The notes beneath the pieces were generated by a model. That model made no database searches. It saw only the letters and a list, made by a program, of their open reading frames with translations, and was not told the origin of the DNA. The translations under genes were made by a program, and so were the position numbers. From Siphlonurus alternatus (lineage: Eukaryota > Arthropoda > Insecta > Ephemeroptera > Siphlonuridae), in NCBI GenBank assembly GCA_949825025.1, contig OX463783.1:29719154-29783153 (forward strand): a stretch of DNA of 64,000 nucleotides, read 5' to 3'. Shown piece after piece: positions 10,960-21,335 of this stretch. Position 1 is the first letter of the stretch, and every line of letters starts with the position of its first letter.

Positions 10960-11329
10960 GGTAGAGATAACGCCAAACAGCTGTTTGACGTAATCCCCTT
11001 TGATTAACATGTAAACCTTAGCAAATTGACACAAATTCTGAAATTTTTTTGAGAGGCAGATATTAGTGCCTAAAAGTCATAAAAAAAGTTTCAAAAAAAT
11101 TTAACGAGCCAATTTTTTTAAATTAATTTTTTAGTTTGGCTCTCCATGGAAAAGCCCCATGCTGAAAATTAAAAAAAATCGGCTCGTTAAATGTTATGAA
11201 ACTTTTTCTATGGCTTTTAGGCACTAATATCTGCCTGTAAAAAAATTTCAGAATTTTCGTCAATTTGCTAAGGTTTACATGTTAATCAAAGGGGATTACG
11301 TCGAACAGCTGTTCGACGTTATCTCTACC
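10960..11329. mobile_element. TTAA-flanked fold-back MITE, type M1 (B1)
   Basis: TTAA at 10956-10959 and 11330-11333. Ends GGTAGAGATAACGCCAAACA and CGACGTTATCTCTACC, near full-length hairpin of 370 bp with GCAGATATTAGTGCC and CGAGCC blocks in the arms. B3 has the empty site with a single TTAA at 60871-60874, which proves insertion with target duplication. B2 copy: 39717-40086. Confidence 0.9.
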
Positions 11330-11334
11330 TTAAG

Positions 11335-11568
11335 CTATAATAGGATAGAATATATTTTTGCTTTATTGTGGTGAGGCTTAGGCGAGCCTATTCTTACACC
11401 TAACCGATAGACATGTAAGTAGGCCGCATTTTCGCATGTTTTTCTTTCAGGTAATTTCTTGACTGGGGTCTCGCACTCGTCTAGCTGATTGGCATGTGGT
11501 TTGTATTTTTCAACGAGGAAAACTTGCTTGACCCTTCCTTCCAAGGATAGAGCCACCACTTGAAGCAC
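11335..11568 (-). other. Conserved short ORF of unknown function (B1)
   Basis: 77 codons, from MLQVVALSLEGRVKQVFLVE through NQLDECETPVKKLPERK to the stop. I do not recognise it. The frame and almost the whole protein are kept in B2 (40092-40325) and in diverged B3 (60876-61109), where flanking DNA has many indels. It may be an exon of an unknown gene or the coding end of a mobile element. The ATG is only the first in the open frame. Confidence 0.35.
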
Positions 11569-11880
11569 AATTCTTGCATAATTTTAAAGAAATTAAATTA
11601 AAGTATACAAAAAAAGTTCTTGTTGTCTCTTCCAGATTTTGTTTTTAAGAAAAATTAATAATAAATAATAAAATTAATACATAAACTATAGTAAATAATA
11701 ATTAAAAAAGTAAAATGAAAATAAAATATAATTAAATAAAATGTGGAATAGTAAAAAATATAAATTTGTAGTGTCATAATTGGTAAAAAAAAAAAATAAT
11801 AATAATAATATTAATAACAACTGACCCCGCGGTCATTAAAAACATTTTTTTCCCGTTGAATTATTTTGTAATAATAAATT
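11569..11880. other. AT-rich low-complexity stretch
   Basis: Mostly A/T with ATAATAATA runs; nothing coding. Confidence 0.4.
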
Positions 11881-11924
11881 TATAATAATAATAATAATAA
11901 ATAGTAAATTAAAAAGTTGTGCTC

Positions 11925-12350
11925 CAAATGGCTGTATCGCTGTATTGAAGGTAGAGTTTTGCTCATTGAAAAATCCTGAGTGCCTCTCATGTTAGCGAGT
12001 GCGAGAGCCCCCCGAATGAAAAGTACATGGCAATTTTTGCCATGTATTTTTTGTTCGGGGTAGTTTTCAATTTTAAAATTAAAAAATTCCCCCTGTCTCG
12101 TGTTCCTCTTCCACTGCCCCCCGGTTGGTGGAAAAGTCGTGCTGGAGGTAGGTTTTGAACCTGGAGCCTCTTGCATGCGAGGCGGGCATACTTGCACTAG
12201 GCCACACTGGCTTATCTATAGCTGGACGTTTAGTTCAAGTATAAAAGTTTTGACGGGAGAAGGTGAGTCACGGCGATAAGACGATCGCCGGAAATCCTTC
12301 ACCAACTTTTGTGTGACCTCGGTTGTCACGTAAGCTGGCCGCTTTGACCG
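11925..12350 (-). mobile_element. tRNA-derived SINE-like repeat (B1, first)
   Basis: On the - strand it shows an A-box-like TGGCCTAGTGC (12194-12204) and a B-box GGTTCAAAACC (12151-12161), with an alanine-tRNA-like arm CCTCGCATGCAAGAGG between them. The rest does not fold as a tRNA. Five copies in the window: also 19498, 40690, 47993 and 61450. Confidence 0.55.
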
Positions 12351-13157
12351 CAAATACAAGTCTAATAATAAAACGGGAATATTTCAATAATGTAAACAAA
12401 TGTTGTTGTAATACGAGTATTACGGTGTATTGTGTTACAACTATATTGTTTCAGTTGTTAAAATTTAGATAATTTAGAAGCATGGCAAGCAACAAGAAAA
12501 AAAAGTTAATTGATAACAAATAATCTCTATATTTTACCAGGTTGAAACGTGAAAGTTATTGTGCCATTGATTTAATTGCGACAGATTATAATTACCTAAT
12601 TTACATGCAGCTTTGGAAAGAAAAACTTTAAATTAAAATAGAATTCTTAATTAGCAACATGCAGGTAAGATATAAAAAAATATTATAAATGTAAATTTGC
12701 AGTACCAGTTATTTTTTTACATTTTTTTACTACATTTTTAATTTTATGAATATTTTTATTCATAATTTATAAATATATTATTAATAATAGCGGCTGATGC
12801 TGATTAATATATATATATATTTTTTTTAATAATTATAATATAAATTCTCCACATGGTTTATTACGAATTATTTTGCATGCAGCAATGCTATATATTTGCA
12901 TGGTTTATTGCGAATTATTTTGCATGCAGCAATGTTATATAATTGCATAACATTAATACCATAATTAATGCTTTATGATGATTGTGATCGAAGCCAAACT
13001 GACATAAAAAGTCACAACTTTACGAGACTGTATATATTATATAGCTTACAATTAATTAAATAGCTTATAAAATTTAATAATAATGTTGACTACACTGCAT
13101 ATAGAAATTGTCACAGTATTGTTTTTATCACGTTAGATAGTTAGATACATAATGATT
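12351..13157. other. AT-rich non-coding stretch
   Basis: Contains two near repeats of GGTTTATTACGAATTATTTTGCATGCAGC (12855-12930), otherwise featureless. Confidence 0.35.
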
Positions 13158-13290
13158 TGACACGGTTAGCCGGCTCAGCGCAGAGCGAAGCGTCTTCTCC
13201 GACGTTCTGACGCCGCCGCTCTGCCGCAAAAACGCATCGGCCGCACACCGCGCGGGTAGGAGTAGATCGCGCGGTAGATCGCGCGGAGAT
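13158..13290. other. CpG-rich island (B1)
   Basis: About 130 bp of strongly GC- and CpG-rich sequence (GACGCCGCCGCTCTGCCG, AGATCGCGCGG repeated) in very AT-rich DNA. Retained in B2 (41937-42068) and, with an insertion, in B3 (62222-62372). Function unknown; no ORF or RNA gene recognised. Confidence 0.45.
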
Positions 13291-13296
13291 GGGGAT

Positions 13297-13925
13297 TATA
13301 TAATAATTATTAGTCTTTTATTAAACACAGAAAGTGTACATATTAACAGCACTAGAAACATACATTATAGAAAAACATTACAATAGAACACATAAAACAT
13401 ACATACAAAACATATATAATAGTTACAGAATAATAGAACAATAGAAAATGATAATAAAACAATATAAAATAAAATAACAGATGATACTAACAGCCTGTTA
13501 CATCATAATAATAATATATCATATATATAATCACATATATAAAACAAAATATGACATAGAAAATAGATAGAATAAAAAAAAACTTATTGCTTCATTGCTA
13601 TTCAAAATCTATAGACTATATGAAATCTCCCCTGGCATAATCGCTAATAGGCTTAATTCTAGATTTACAGATATTTAAATGATATTGGCTACAATATTCA
13701 TTACATAATTTACATACACAAGATTGTTCAGCTTTATGATAACCAGAAGATTTACAAATTAGATGGTGGAAGCCGTGAACAGCCTGGCGAGTTAAGACAT
13801 TTCTAACATTGGATCTATCCAATTGGGGCAGACACCAATGTTTACATGTCATAGCATCAGTGCTGTAAAACTCAGGATTAATATCCTGAGCTTTTTGATT
13901 CCTGACAGCTATAAAATTGGAATAT
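13297..13925 (-). mobile_element. LINE-like 3' fragment inserted only in B1
   Basis: - strand: an open frame entering at about 13917 gives about 100 codons ending YARGDFI-stop at 13616. It contains CVCKLCNEYCSQYHLNIC (CX2CX7HX3C knuckle), then a 3' UTR and AATAAAA tail. B2 reads straight across the site (ATAATAATAGTGATC at 42081-42095), so this is a 5'-truncated insertion with a short TAAT-type duplication. Near-identical to the copy at 29977-30835. Confidence 0.75.
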
Positions 13926-14687
13926 TGTAATAGTGATCAATACATACTGCAGTATAATTTTACATGGTGCAATGTGATACATAAAAAAAATATGAAGAAG
14001 TACGCGGCATAGTAAATATAATTAATACATTAAACTATACAGGATGCACTGTTTTCACTTTAAGTGAGTATATAATGTAATATGTTATTACACTCGCCTG
14101 CACTATCGAGTTGCACACTTGACTAAATTGCAAGTGATGAGACTGTCAGTTCGAAATTTATTTTAAGTCGGTAGTGTATTGCTAATGCGAGAATTAAATT
14201 GTTTTTTTATTTGGTTTCAACCATTGTATTCTTTGAACCAATATTGTATGCTCTGCAATTGCAACCTTTATGTAGTGTATTCTAGCTCTGTTTTGACTAA
14301 ATATGATTATTAAAATATTAATATTATTAGAGTCGTAATGTAAGGTTTGTGATTTGTCTTTCGTTTTGTGATGTTATTAATTCTCATTGTGGGAGGTGTG
14401 GCGCAGTGCGCTTAAACGGGTCTCGTCAGATCACTGTACCTGTACCATGCGCATTGTTATTTTTGTCGGGACCGCGATCTCCATAAAACAATATTGAATT
14501 TTACCTATATAACAACAAATAAGTTGCATAATTAGTGTTTAATAATGTAATCAATGTATTTAATGTGTGTTTTATTTTCAATTGAAGTAATTTCATCTGT
14601 ATGAAATGTTGTATTACAAATTTGAGTAGAGGACGTTGGGTTATTATTTGTCATTTTCTTAATAATTTTTTATACTACAGTATTTAA
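13926..14687. other. AT-rich non-coding stretch
   Basis: Nothing recognised. B3 lacks about 14057-15745 relative to B1 and B2, so this marks one edge of a 1.7-kb insertion or deletion. Confidence 0.35.
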
Positions 14688-15084
14688 GGTAGAGATAACG
14701 CCGAACAGCTGTTCGACGTACTTCCCTTTGATTAACATGTAGACCTTGGCAAATTAAAAAAAAAAAAAATGCTGAAATTTTTTTGAGAGGCAGATATTAG
14801 TGCTTAAACGCCATTGAAAAAAATTCAAAACGATTTAACGAGCCGATTTTTTTAATTTTTTTTTTTTAATTTTCAGCATTGGGCTTTCCCATGGAGAGCG
14901 AAACTAAAAAATTATTTTAAAAAAATCGGCTCGTTAAATGTTTTTGAAACTTTTGCTATGGCTTTTTTTATTAGGCACTAATATCTGCCTCTCAAAAAAA
15001 TTTCAGAATTTTTGTCAATTTGCTAAGGTTTACATGTTAATCAAAGGGGATTACGTCGAACAGCTGTTCAACGTTATCTCTACC
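14688..15084. mobile_element. TTAA-flanked fold-back MITE, type M1 (B1, second)
   Basis: TTAA at 14684-14687 and 15085-15088; ends GGTAGAGATAACGCCGAACA and TTATCTCTACC; CAGCTG near both ends. A short extra piece of the same arm (CTATGGCTTTTAGGTGCAC) trails to about 15150. B2 copy 42842-43237. Confidence 0.85.
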
Positions 15085-15283
15085 TTAAATTGTTTTGAAA
15101 TTTTTTTCTATGGCTTTTAGGTGCACTTATATCTGCCTCTAAAAAAAATAAGAATTATTGCTGCAATTGCTGCTGCTAGTGGCGTACGTTGGGCTGCCTA
15201 CCCACCAGGGGTAGTGTAATAGTGTTGTATTCAGTTGTATTATAATTGTGTTGTATAATAGATAGCAAGCATTAAGGATTATT

Positions 15284-15405
15284 AGGCCTGTTCGTAAACC
15301 CTGCTCGGTGTACACTTTTCTGCACCCAATCGACCTTATGTACATGGGATATAAGGTCGATTGGGTGTAGAAAGTGTACACCGAGCAGGGTTTACGAACA
15401 GGCCT
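15284..15405. mobile_element. Near-perfect 120-bp fold-back element
   Basis: Arms AGGCCTGTTCGTAAACCCTG and the exact inverse; loop around TTATGTACATGGGATA. B2 copy 43437-43557. Could be a MITE; no clear target duplication seen. Confidence 0.65.
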
Positions 15406-15648
15406 ATATTGTCACTATTGTAATTATTTTTGGTGGCAAAAAATATAAAATTTAGATGAAATCATAAATAACAAAATGACTTCACTCTCTCATTAAAAAA
15501 ATATTATTATTTGGTCCAGTTTTTTAGATTTTATTTTTTTTTTTTTTAGTTGAAAATCATGCTGATTTGATTTAACTAATGGCCGCTATATTTCCAATGA
15601 TATTCTCACCATAATAGTTTTATCTAAAAAACTATATCAATTTTTGCT

Positions 15649-15696
<48 letters not shown>

Positions 15697-16616
15697 CATT
15701 AATATTTATAATAAAATTAAGAAAGGTTTATATTATATAGGCGCATATTTTCTTTTTCATTTTCTTTTTAATATTTTTCAACGGTTGGTGTTGTTCCGAC
15801 GACATTCATCCTTCCAATCACCATCAAAATTTTTGCAAACAGATGAGAAATTTCCCCATCTTTTGTCTATTAAAATTGCAGACACTAATTGATCGCGTCA
15901 CATGAGAAAATGGAAATTATAAAAAAGAAAAGAAAAATTATTTAGGTGCCTTAATTTTCTAAAATCGATAATCGCCTTGATATTGTTCGATATAGTACAG
16001 TTACTTTCCCTGCCTCGAATAATCGCACGTCCCTGCAGCCTGTACAGTACTACGCACAATGAATTTGTTACTACTGTTTCCAATTCATTTGAAAAAACTC
16101 ATTATTCATTAGTTAATTACATTTTAAAAGGTGAAAAAAATATTCTAATAAAAAGAATATTAATAATTTTGCATTAATTTTGATTTTTAGTCGATAATAT
16201 AGTGACATTTTATATTTATTTTATTTTGCCAGAGACTGTACTTTCATTTCGTAAATAAACTTGCGCATTCCGCCATGTTAAATATTAGCCGGTAACTTTT
16301 CTCCCGAAATAATATCTTTTTTTATACTATTTTTGGTGATTACTTACTACTGTAAGTATAAATACATGTATTTTGTTACATGCTGAACCGATTTTATGAT
16401 ATTTCGTCTAATTTATTATATTGGTCTTACTGCATTACTGTATCACGCTGTAAACTGTATGCATATAACCGTCTTGGGCCGGGCGGAGTTGTATGCAATG
16501 AATATAATGATATGTATACAGTATGCATACTGTAGCCATATCATATTTCTGCTTTCTTCTGCTTTGTATTCGGGGGCTTCTTTGTACCAATCTAATTCTA
16601 ACAATACGTAATATTG
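15406..16616. other. AT-rich non-coding stretch
   Basis: Includes a T-tract at 15650-15691. From about 15745 it is again shared with B3 (62530 onward). No coding signal. Confidence 0.35.
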
Positions 16617-16738
16617 TCATCATATGGTCAGCGTTGTCACTTTGACGAGGCAAGCCGGCGGCTGCAGGCTCCATACCAGCTGCTGGCTTGCCTCGATCGT
16701 TAAAGTGACAGCGCTGACCATATGATGGTTCTACTATA
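16617..16738. mobile_element. Short fold-back MITE (B1)
   Basis: CATCATATGGTCAGCG...CGCTGACCATATGATG arms around a GCCGGCGGCTGCAGGC centre. The left outer end is eroded here but complete in B3 (63422-63552). B2 copy 44766-44888. Confidence 0.7.
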
Positions 16739-17024
16739 TGTATGTAGTGTGTTGTACAGAAACATGGGACTAGATATAATTAATTTGCAAAGATCTCATA
16801 AGCCGAATTCTGCTGTAAAAGTAACATTCAAAATTAAAATTTATCTTAATATTTGTATCCTTTTCTTTCGTAAAATCTTCAATCCAAAATTTTTCTTCTT
16901 TCATGATATCTGCACGGTCCAATTTTGCAAGCAAAGTATATTTAATTCCAATTGCAGTATGTTGCTGTATATTTTTTAAGTACATAAAAGCAGTATGCAT
17001 TGCGCATACTATAGCTTCAATTTA

Positions 17025-17180
17025 TGGACTCCTGACGACGAGCTGGTTCCATTGGACTGGCTACTGAACCCTCTAGCTATGACAATTCCTTCCATGGATA
17101 ACAAAGAAAAATTCATCATTGAAGGTTCAGTAGCCAGTTCAATGGACTCCTGACGACGAGCTGGTTCCATTGGACTTGCT
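17025..17180. repeat. Dispersed inverted repeat before decayed Wdr62 exon
   Basis: Same family as 5288-5480: TGGACTCCTGACGACGAGCT twice and GGTTCAGTAGCCAGTTCAAT. A (CT)n tract follows at 17214-17234. Confidence 0.55.
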
Positions 17181-17241
17181 GTTAGGCAATTTCCTGTATG
17201 AGAAGATCCTAACTCTCTCTCTCTCTCTCTCTCTCACACAG

Positions 17242-17343
17242 GATGGCAAGTGAAATGTACCCCAACCTAGCCGAGGGATGTGAGCCGCCCAGTAGCTTCG
17301 TGTTCGAGAGACGACATCAAACCTGACCGTCCATCAGAGAAAC
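17242..17343 (+). pseudogene. Wdr62: Decayed Wdr62 exon 4 copy (B1)
   Basis: Between a CACACAG acceptor and an AAC|GTGAGT donor lie 102 nt homologous to the 201-nt exon 4 at 2271. GAAATGTACCCC, GAGGGATGTGAGCCG and CAGAGAAAC line up. About half of the exon is deleted, including the SSDDTIRVW blade, so no WD repeat can form. It is an older, independent copy of the exon. B2 copy: 45390-45491. Confidence 0.75.
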
Positions 17344-17399
17344 GTGAGTGTTCCCTCAGTCACATCAGGATAATCATCTCCTTCAGTAACTGTGGAGCT

Positions 17400-17640
17400 C
17401 TACTCGTTGTTATAAGTAAACAAATTATTGTTGGTAATGTCTGTCACGTGAAGTGAAAAACATGGGACGGTTGATTTACATGTTAACTTAAGGGTAATTG
17501 TTGAGTGTTGACTAGCGCCAACAATGTCATTACATTCTCTGCTCTGGTGGTGAAATCAGACACCACATCGTCCCATGTTTAACAATGAAAAAGGATTCAT
17601 GCGATAGACATTATAAACAATGGTTTGTTACCACCATTGC
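17400..17640. repeat. Dispersed fold-back-like repeat
   Basis: GTTGGTAATGTCTGTC and AAACATGGGAC on the left face GTCCCATGTTT and GACATTATAAACAATGG on the right. Related to 4498-4790. Confidence 0.45.
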
Positions 17641-17835
17641 TTCTTAATAGTGTATTGAGCAAACATATTATTTATATATATATTTTTTTTATTTACAATT
17701 ATATTCCAAATAATTGGAGTCTTCAAGTCAGCTGATTTTGTGGTGTTCCCACCGTCCTATCTAAGCCAATGTAAAAAAATTGAAATTGCTTTTTTGGCAT
17801 ATACAAGAAATTTTAGAGAAAAATTAGTTCTTGGT

Positions 17836-17950
17836 TTTATTAAACACAAATAGTGTACAGATACGATTATACATAAATAAATAGACATAGAAACGTACAC
17901 ACAAAATTATGGAACATAATATTAAATTAAGAATTGCTAAAAATTGAAAA
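17836..17950 (-). mobile_element. LINE-like 3' tail fragment
   Basis: Reverse of the 3' UTR seen at 480-600 (TTTTATTAAACACAAATAGTGTACAG). No ORF portion. B2 copy at about 45980-46095. Confidence 0.5.
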
Positions 17951-18685
17951 ATTAGTTCTTGGTTCATTATCAGGGGGCGTAGGAGATGGTTTCAAATTCA
18001 TAGCTGTAACAGTTATATACCGAGAAAAAATTCAAATTTTCAAATATGGTAGCTTATGGAGAAAATTTTCCCGCCAAAGAGCACTTGAAGCATTATTTTT
18101 CTGTGATTGAAAAAGACCACATCATTAATTATTGCTGGTCAAAACGTCTTAATAAGTATTTGTAAGTCATGCTATCAAGATTCATTTGCTGTGGACATTT
18201 CATCGTGGTAAGGTTTGTTGGTATTTTTTCCCTATCTCTTTCATTAAATTAATATATCCAACATTAATGGTTCCTCTTTCCTTATACTGTAATAGTAATG
18301 ATTAACGATAAATCTCAGTTACTGCTGGAGTCAAAGAATGTTTCCCTGCAAAAGAATTGAATGAAATAAATTTTAAAAAATCGAGAATGTTCTAAAACTT
18401 AAATCACTTATGGTTTGAGCAAATTCAAACCTTGCAGCTTTCTTACAACAGCTCCATTTCCGGTTTTCGTCCATAAGGCCAATGTTAAACTTCTACCTCA
18501 GTTTTCACAAAACTGATAAGACAGATTCGCTTCAAAATTTGTATGCCACCTATTAATGGTGAGTTCTAAGTCCCCTGCAAGTCTTGTTGCATTCAGGCAG
18601 TACGATTGCAAGATCTCAACCTACTGAGATTCATCCTTTATGACATTTTCTCCTTTCTCACCTGACATGTTTCTGTGTCTGGCAG
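17951..18685. other. Non-coding, probable relic intron of the dynein fragment
   Basis: Moderately AT-rich with no exon signal. It ends in the acceptor TCTGGCAG of the decayed dynein exon. Confidence 0.35.
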
Positions 18686-18851
18686 GTCCAACACCTCAAG
18701 TCTGGGATGCTGATGACCGTGTCTGGCTGAGGGATGGTGTGGTTCAGCGATGACGATCTCTCAACGTAGATGATGGTTGAGAGCATCTTGAGCCACCTGC
18801 GACACATCCCGCTGGACAAGGAAGGACTAGAACCTGTCGCCCGCTCTCAAG
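18686..18851 (+). pseudogene. Dync1h1: Decayed dynein heavy chain exon, AAA2 region (B1)
   Basis: Read from the GGCAG acceptor, the frame gives LKSGMLMTVSG, a TGA, GMVWFSDDDLST, a TAG, then MMVESILSHLRHIPLDK. This matches cytoplasmic dynein heavy chain ...TVSRCGMVWFSEDVLSTDM... and RLRSIPLD from the AAA2 region of the motor. One stop replaces the conserved Cys codon and the other the Asp after ST. Clearly non-functional. B2 copy 46830-46995 has the same stops. Confidence 0.75.
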
Positions 18852-19497
18852 GTCTGTTTCCACAATAGTGAAGTGTTTTTACGTGTTTTTAATTTATCTG
18901 CTTAGGTTATTAATGCTTTTTCGTGACAAAAATTATTAAGGAAAATAACTTTAAAAATGTTAATTATACATTTTAGGTAATATGGATCAATCGTTTTTGA
19001 ACCCCTTGGTGATGCTAGTGACAGGATAGACATTAGAAATGCTGGGCTATTTTAATTTAGTTGCAACTCAAAAAATGACCTTGGCAACGCTAGGGGGCAG
19101 AATTATATTCTAATAATCAGGGATATGCATTATTTTCTGGTACTGTTTTTGTTTCTAATTTCTGATTTGCTCCAAAGTAGTTGTTGATTTTTTGTGATTG
19201 GTTGCTAACCAATGTGATGAGCCAATCACAGAGTAGAAAAAATTCAACTTTTAAATTAACGTTAAATTCCATTGGATGGAATTGACCAATGAAAAGAAAG
19301 TTAGTTTAAACCTCAAAAAGATACTTTTGTTATTTTGTTATTGGTAGCCTTCATCGATTTAAAAATCATCGTTTAGAGCTTAAATATATTACTCTTAATG
19401 GACACGATTCACTAAGCAGTTAGTCAGGTTTTTAACCACATTTAGCTTAACTACGTTTAACTAAGGTGGTATATGTAGCACGTAAAACAGGTATAGT
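18852..19497. other. Non-coding stretch
   Basis: Nothing coding. At the position equal to 19294 (single TTAA in GTTTAAACC), B2 carries an M2 MITE, so this is the empty site. Confidence 0.5.
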
Positions 19498-19850
19498 TAA
19501 AATTTTTGCCATGTATTTTTTGTTCGGGGTAGTTTTCAATTTTGAAATTTAAAAACTCCTCCTGTCTCGTGTTCCTCTTCCACTGCCCCCCGGTTGGTGG
19601 AAAAAATGTGCTGGAGGTACGTTTTGAACCTGGAGCCTCTTGCATGCGAGGCGGGCATACTTGCACTAGGCCACCGTGGCTTATCTATAGCTGGTCGTTT
19701 CGTTCAGGTTTAAAAGTTTTGACGGGAGAAGGTGAGTCACGGCGATAAGACGAACGCCGGAAATCCTTCACGAAGTTTTGTGTGACCTCCTCGGTGGTCA
19801 CGTGAGCTGGCCGCCTTAGATTGCAAATACAAATCATATAATAAAACGGG
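19498..19850 (-). mobile_element. tRNA-derived SINE-like repeat (B1, second)
   Basis: Same A-box/B-box arrangement as 11925-12350 on the - strand (GGTTCAAAACG-type B-box, one base changed). B2 copy at 47993-48330. Confidence 0.5.
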
Positions 19851-20992
19851 ATTTCATTATTACCTTGAAATGTTATTTATAAATTCTTATTGTATTTTGT
19901 AATTTTTTGAAATTGCAGAAAGTGTTGTGGTATAATATTGCGATGGATTATGTTAAAATTATGTAGTTTAAATTGTTAGAATTGAGAGTATAGAAGTTTC
20001 ATTATAACAACAAGGAAAGAAAATTATATGTTGATCGATTATAATTATAATTAATAATAATATAAAAATCTTTAATAAATAGGTCGAAACGTGAACAATG
20101 ATTCAGTCAGTGACTTAATTGCTTCAGATTATATTTGCATTATTTATAGCTTTGAAAAAATCCGCAATATTTTAAATGAGAATTAAATTTATTATAAAAG
20201 TATTTGAAATGAAAACTTTTATTTTTACATCTTTTTACGTAATTTTTTTTTTTGCATAATTTTATGAATATTAATAAATTTCAAATTTAAATATAATAAT
20301 AATAATAATAATAATAAGCTTGATTAATTTACTGTATTTTTTCATGTAATTATATTAAACCTCCTCTTGGTTATTGCAAATTATTTTGTTGCTGTTATGT
20401 AATTGCATTTTACTATAATTGATATAATATAATTAATGATTGTGATCGAAGCCAAACTGATACAAACGTAACACGTTTTTGAGACTGAATTATATCAAAG
20501 AATTATTACTAGATATTAATTCTTTTATTATATTAATATAACATGGTTAATTTAGATTAAATGATTTATGTGATACAGTACATAAAAATTATGATTAAAA
20601 AATTAATAAAGGCATAATAATTACATTAAACAATATAATATTAATTTCGCCTTCACAAGTTGCAATTGACTATATATTGCGAGTGATAAGGCTGCAAGAG
20701 AAGCACGTCAGCTCCATAGTTCATCGTAACCTTTCGTTGCTTGACGAAGAATATATTATACTGTATAATTCATATTGCTTGTTAGTTAAATACTTTTTTT
20801 TATTTAATTTCCACTATTTTATTCTTTAAACTATTGTGTGCTTTGCAATTGGACTGCCTGATCAGTATAGTCTGTTTTGAATATTAAATACAAATAAATA
20901 ACTAAAGAATTATTATACCTGAATTTGAAAGTCGTAATGCAAATTTTGTGATTTACTTAGCAACACTTACGCTACCGGTAGTGTCTGTCTAA
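19851..20992. other. AT-rich non-coding stretch
   Basis: Nothing recognised beyond (ATA)n runs near 20292-20318. Confidence 0.35.
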
Positions 20993-21335
20993 TGGACAAC
21001 CTGCATGAAAAAGATTTATTGCAGAAATGAAAAGAGGGCACTAAATTATGCAACTCTGAATTTTTTCAGATTTTTTTGAGACCCAGAACTATTTTTAAAT
21101 AATTTTTGAAAGTTCTGTAAGCTAAGTTGGCACCCCTGAATCCTTAATAAAAAGGATAAGACCGAGACGCCTATTAACGCCTCCAGGGGGCGTGGCCGTA
21201 CTTTCAACAATAATTAAAAAATCGTTCTGAATTTCAAAAAAAAAAAAAAAAAAAAAATCTGAAAAAATTCAGAGTAGCATAATTTGGTACCCTCTATGCA
21301 TTTCTGCAATAAAAATTTTTCATTTAGGTTGTCCA
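20993..21335. mobile_element. Fold-back MITE, about 340 bp
   Basis: Left GGACAACCTGCATGAAAAAG and TTATTGCAGAAATG; right CATTTCTGCAATAAAAATTT and AGGTTGTCC. Interior includes a degenerate GAATTTTTTCAGA hairpin and an A-tract. B2 copy about 49441-49790. Confidence 0.6.

Noticed and set aside
12145..12215. Functional tRNA-Ala gene
   Set aside because: Box motifs are present but the acceptor stem does not pair, and the unit is a multicopy repeat; SINE-like origin is more likely.
15644..15892. Poly-Phe-led open frame
   Set aside because: Runs through a T-tract; no protein features.
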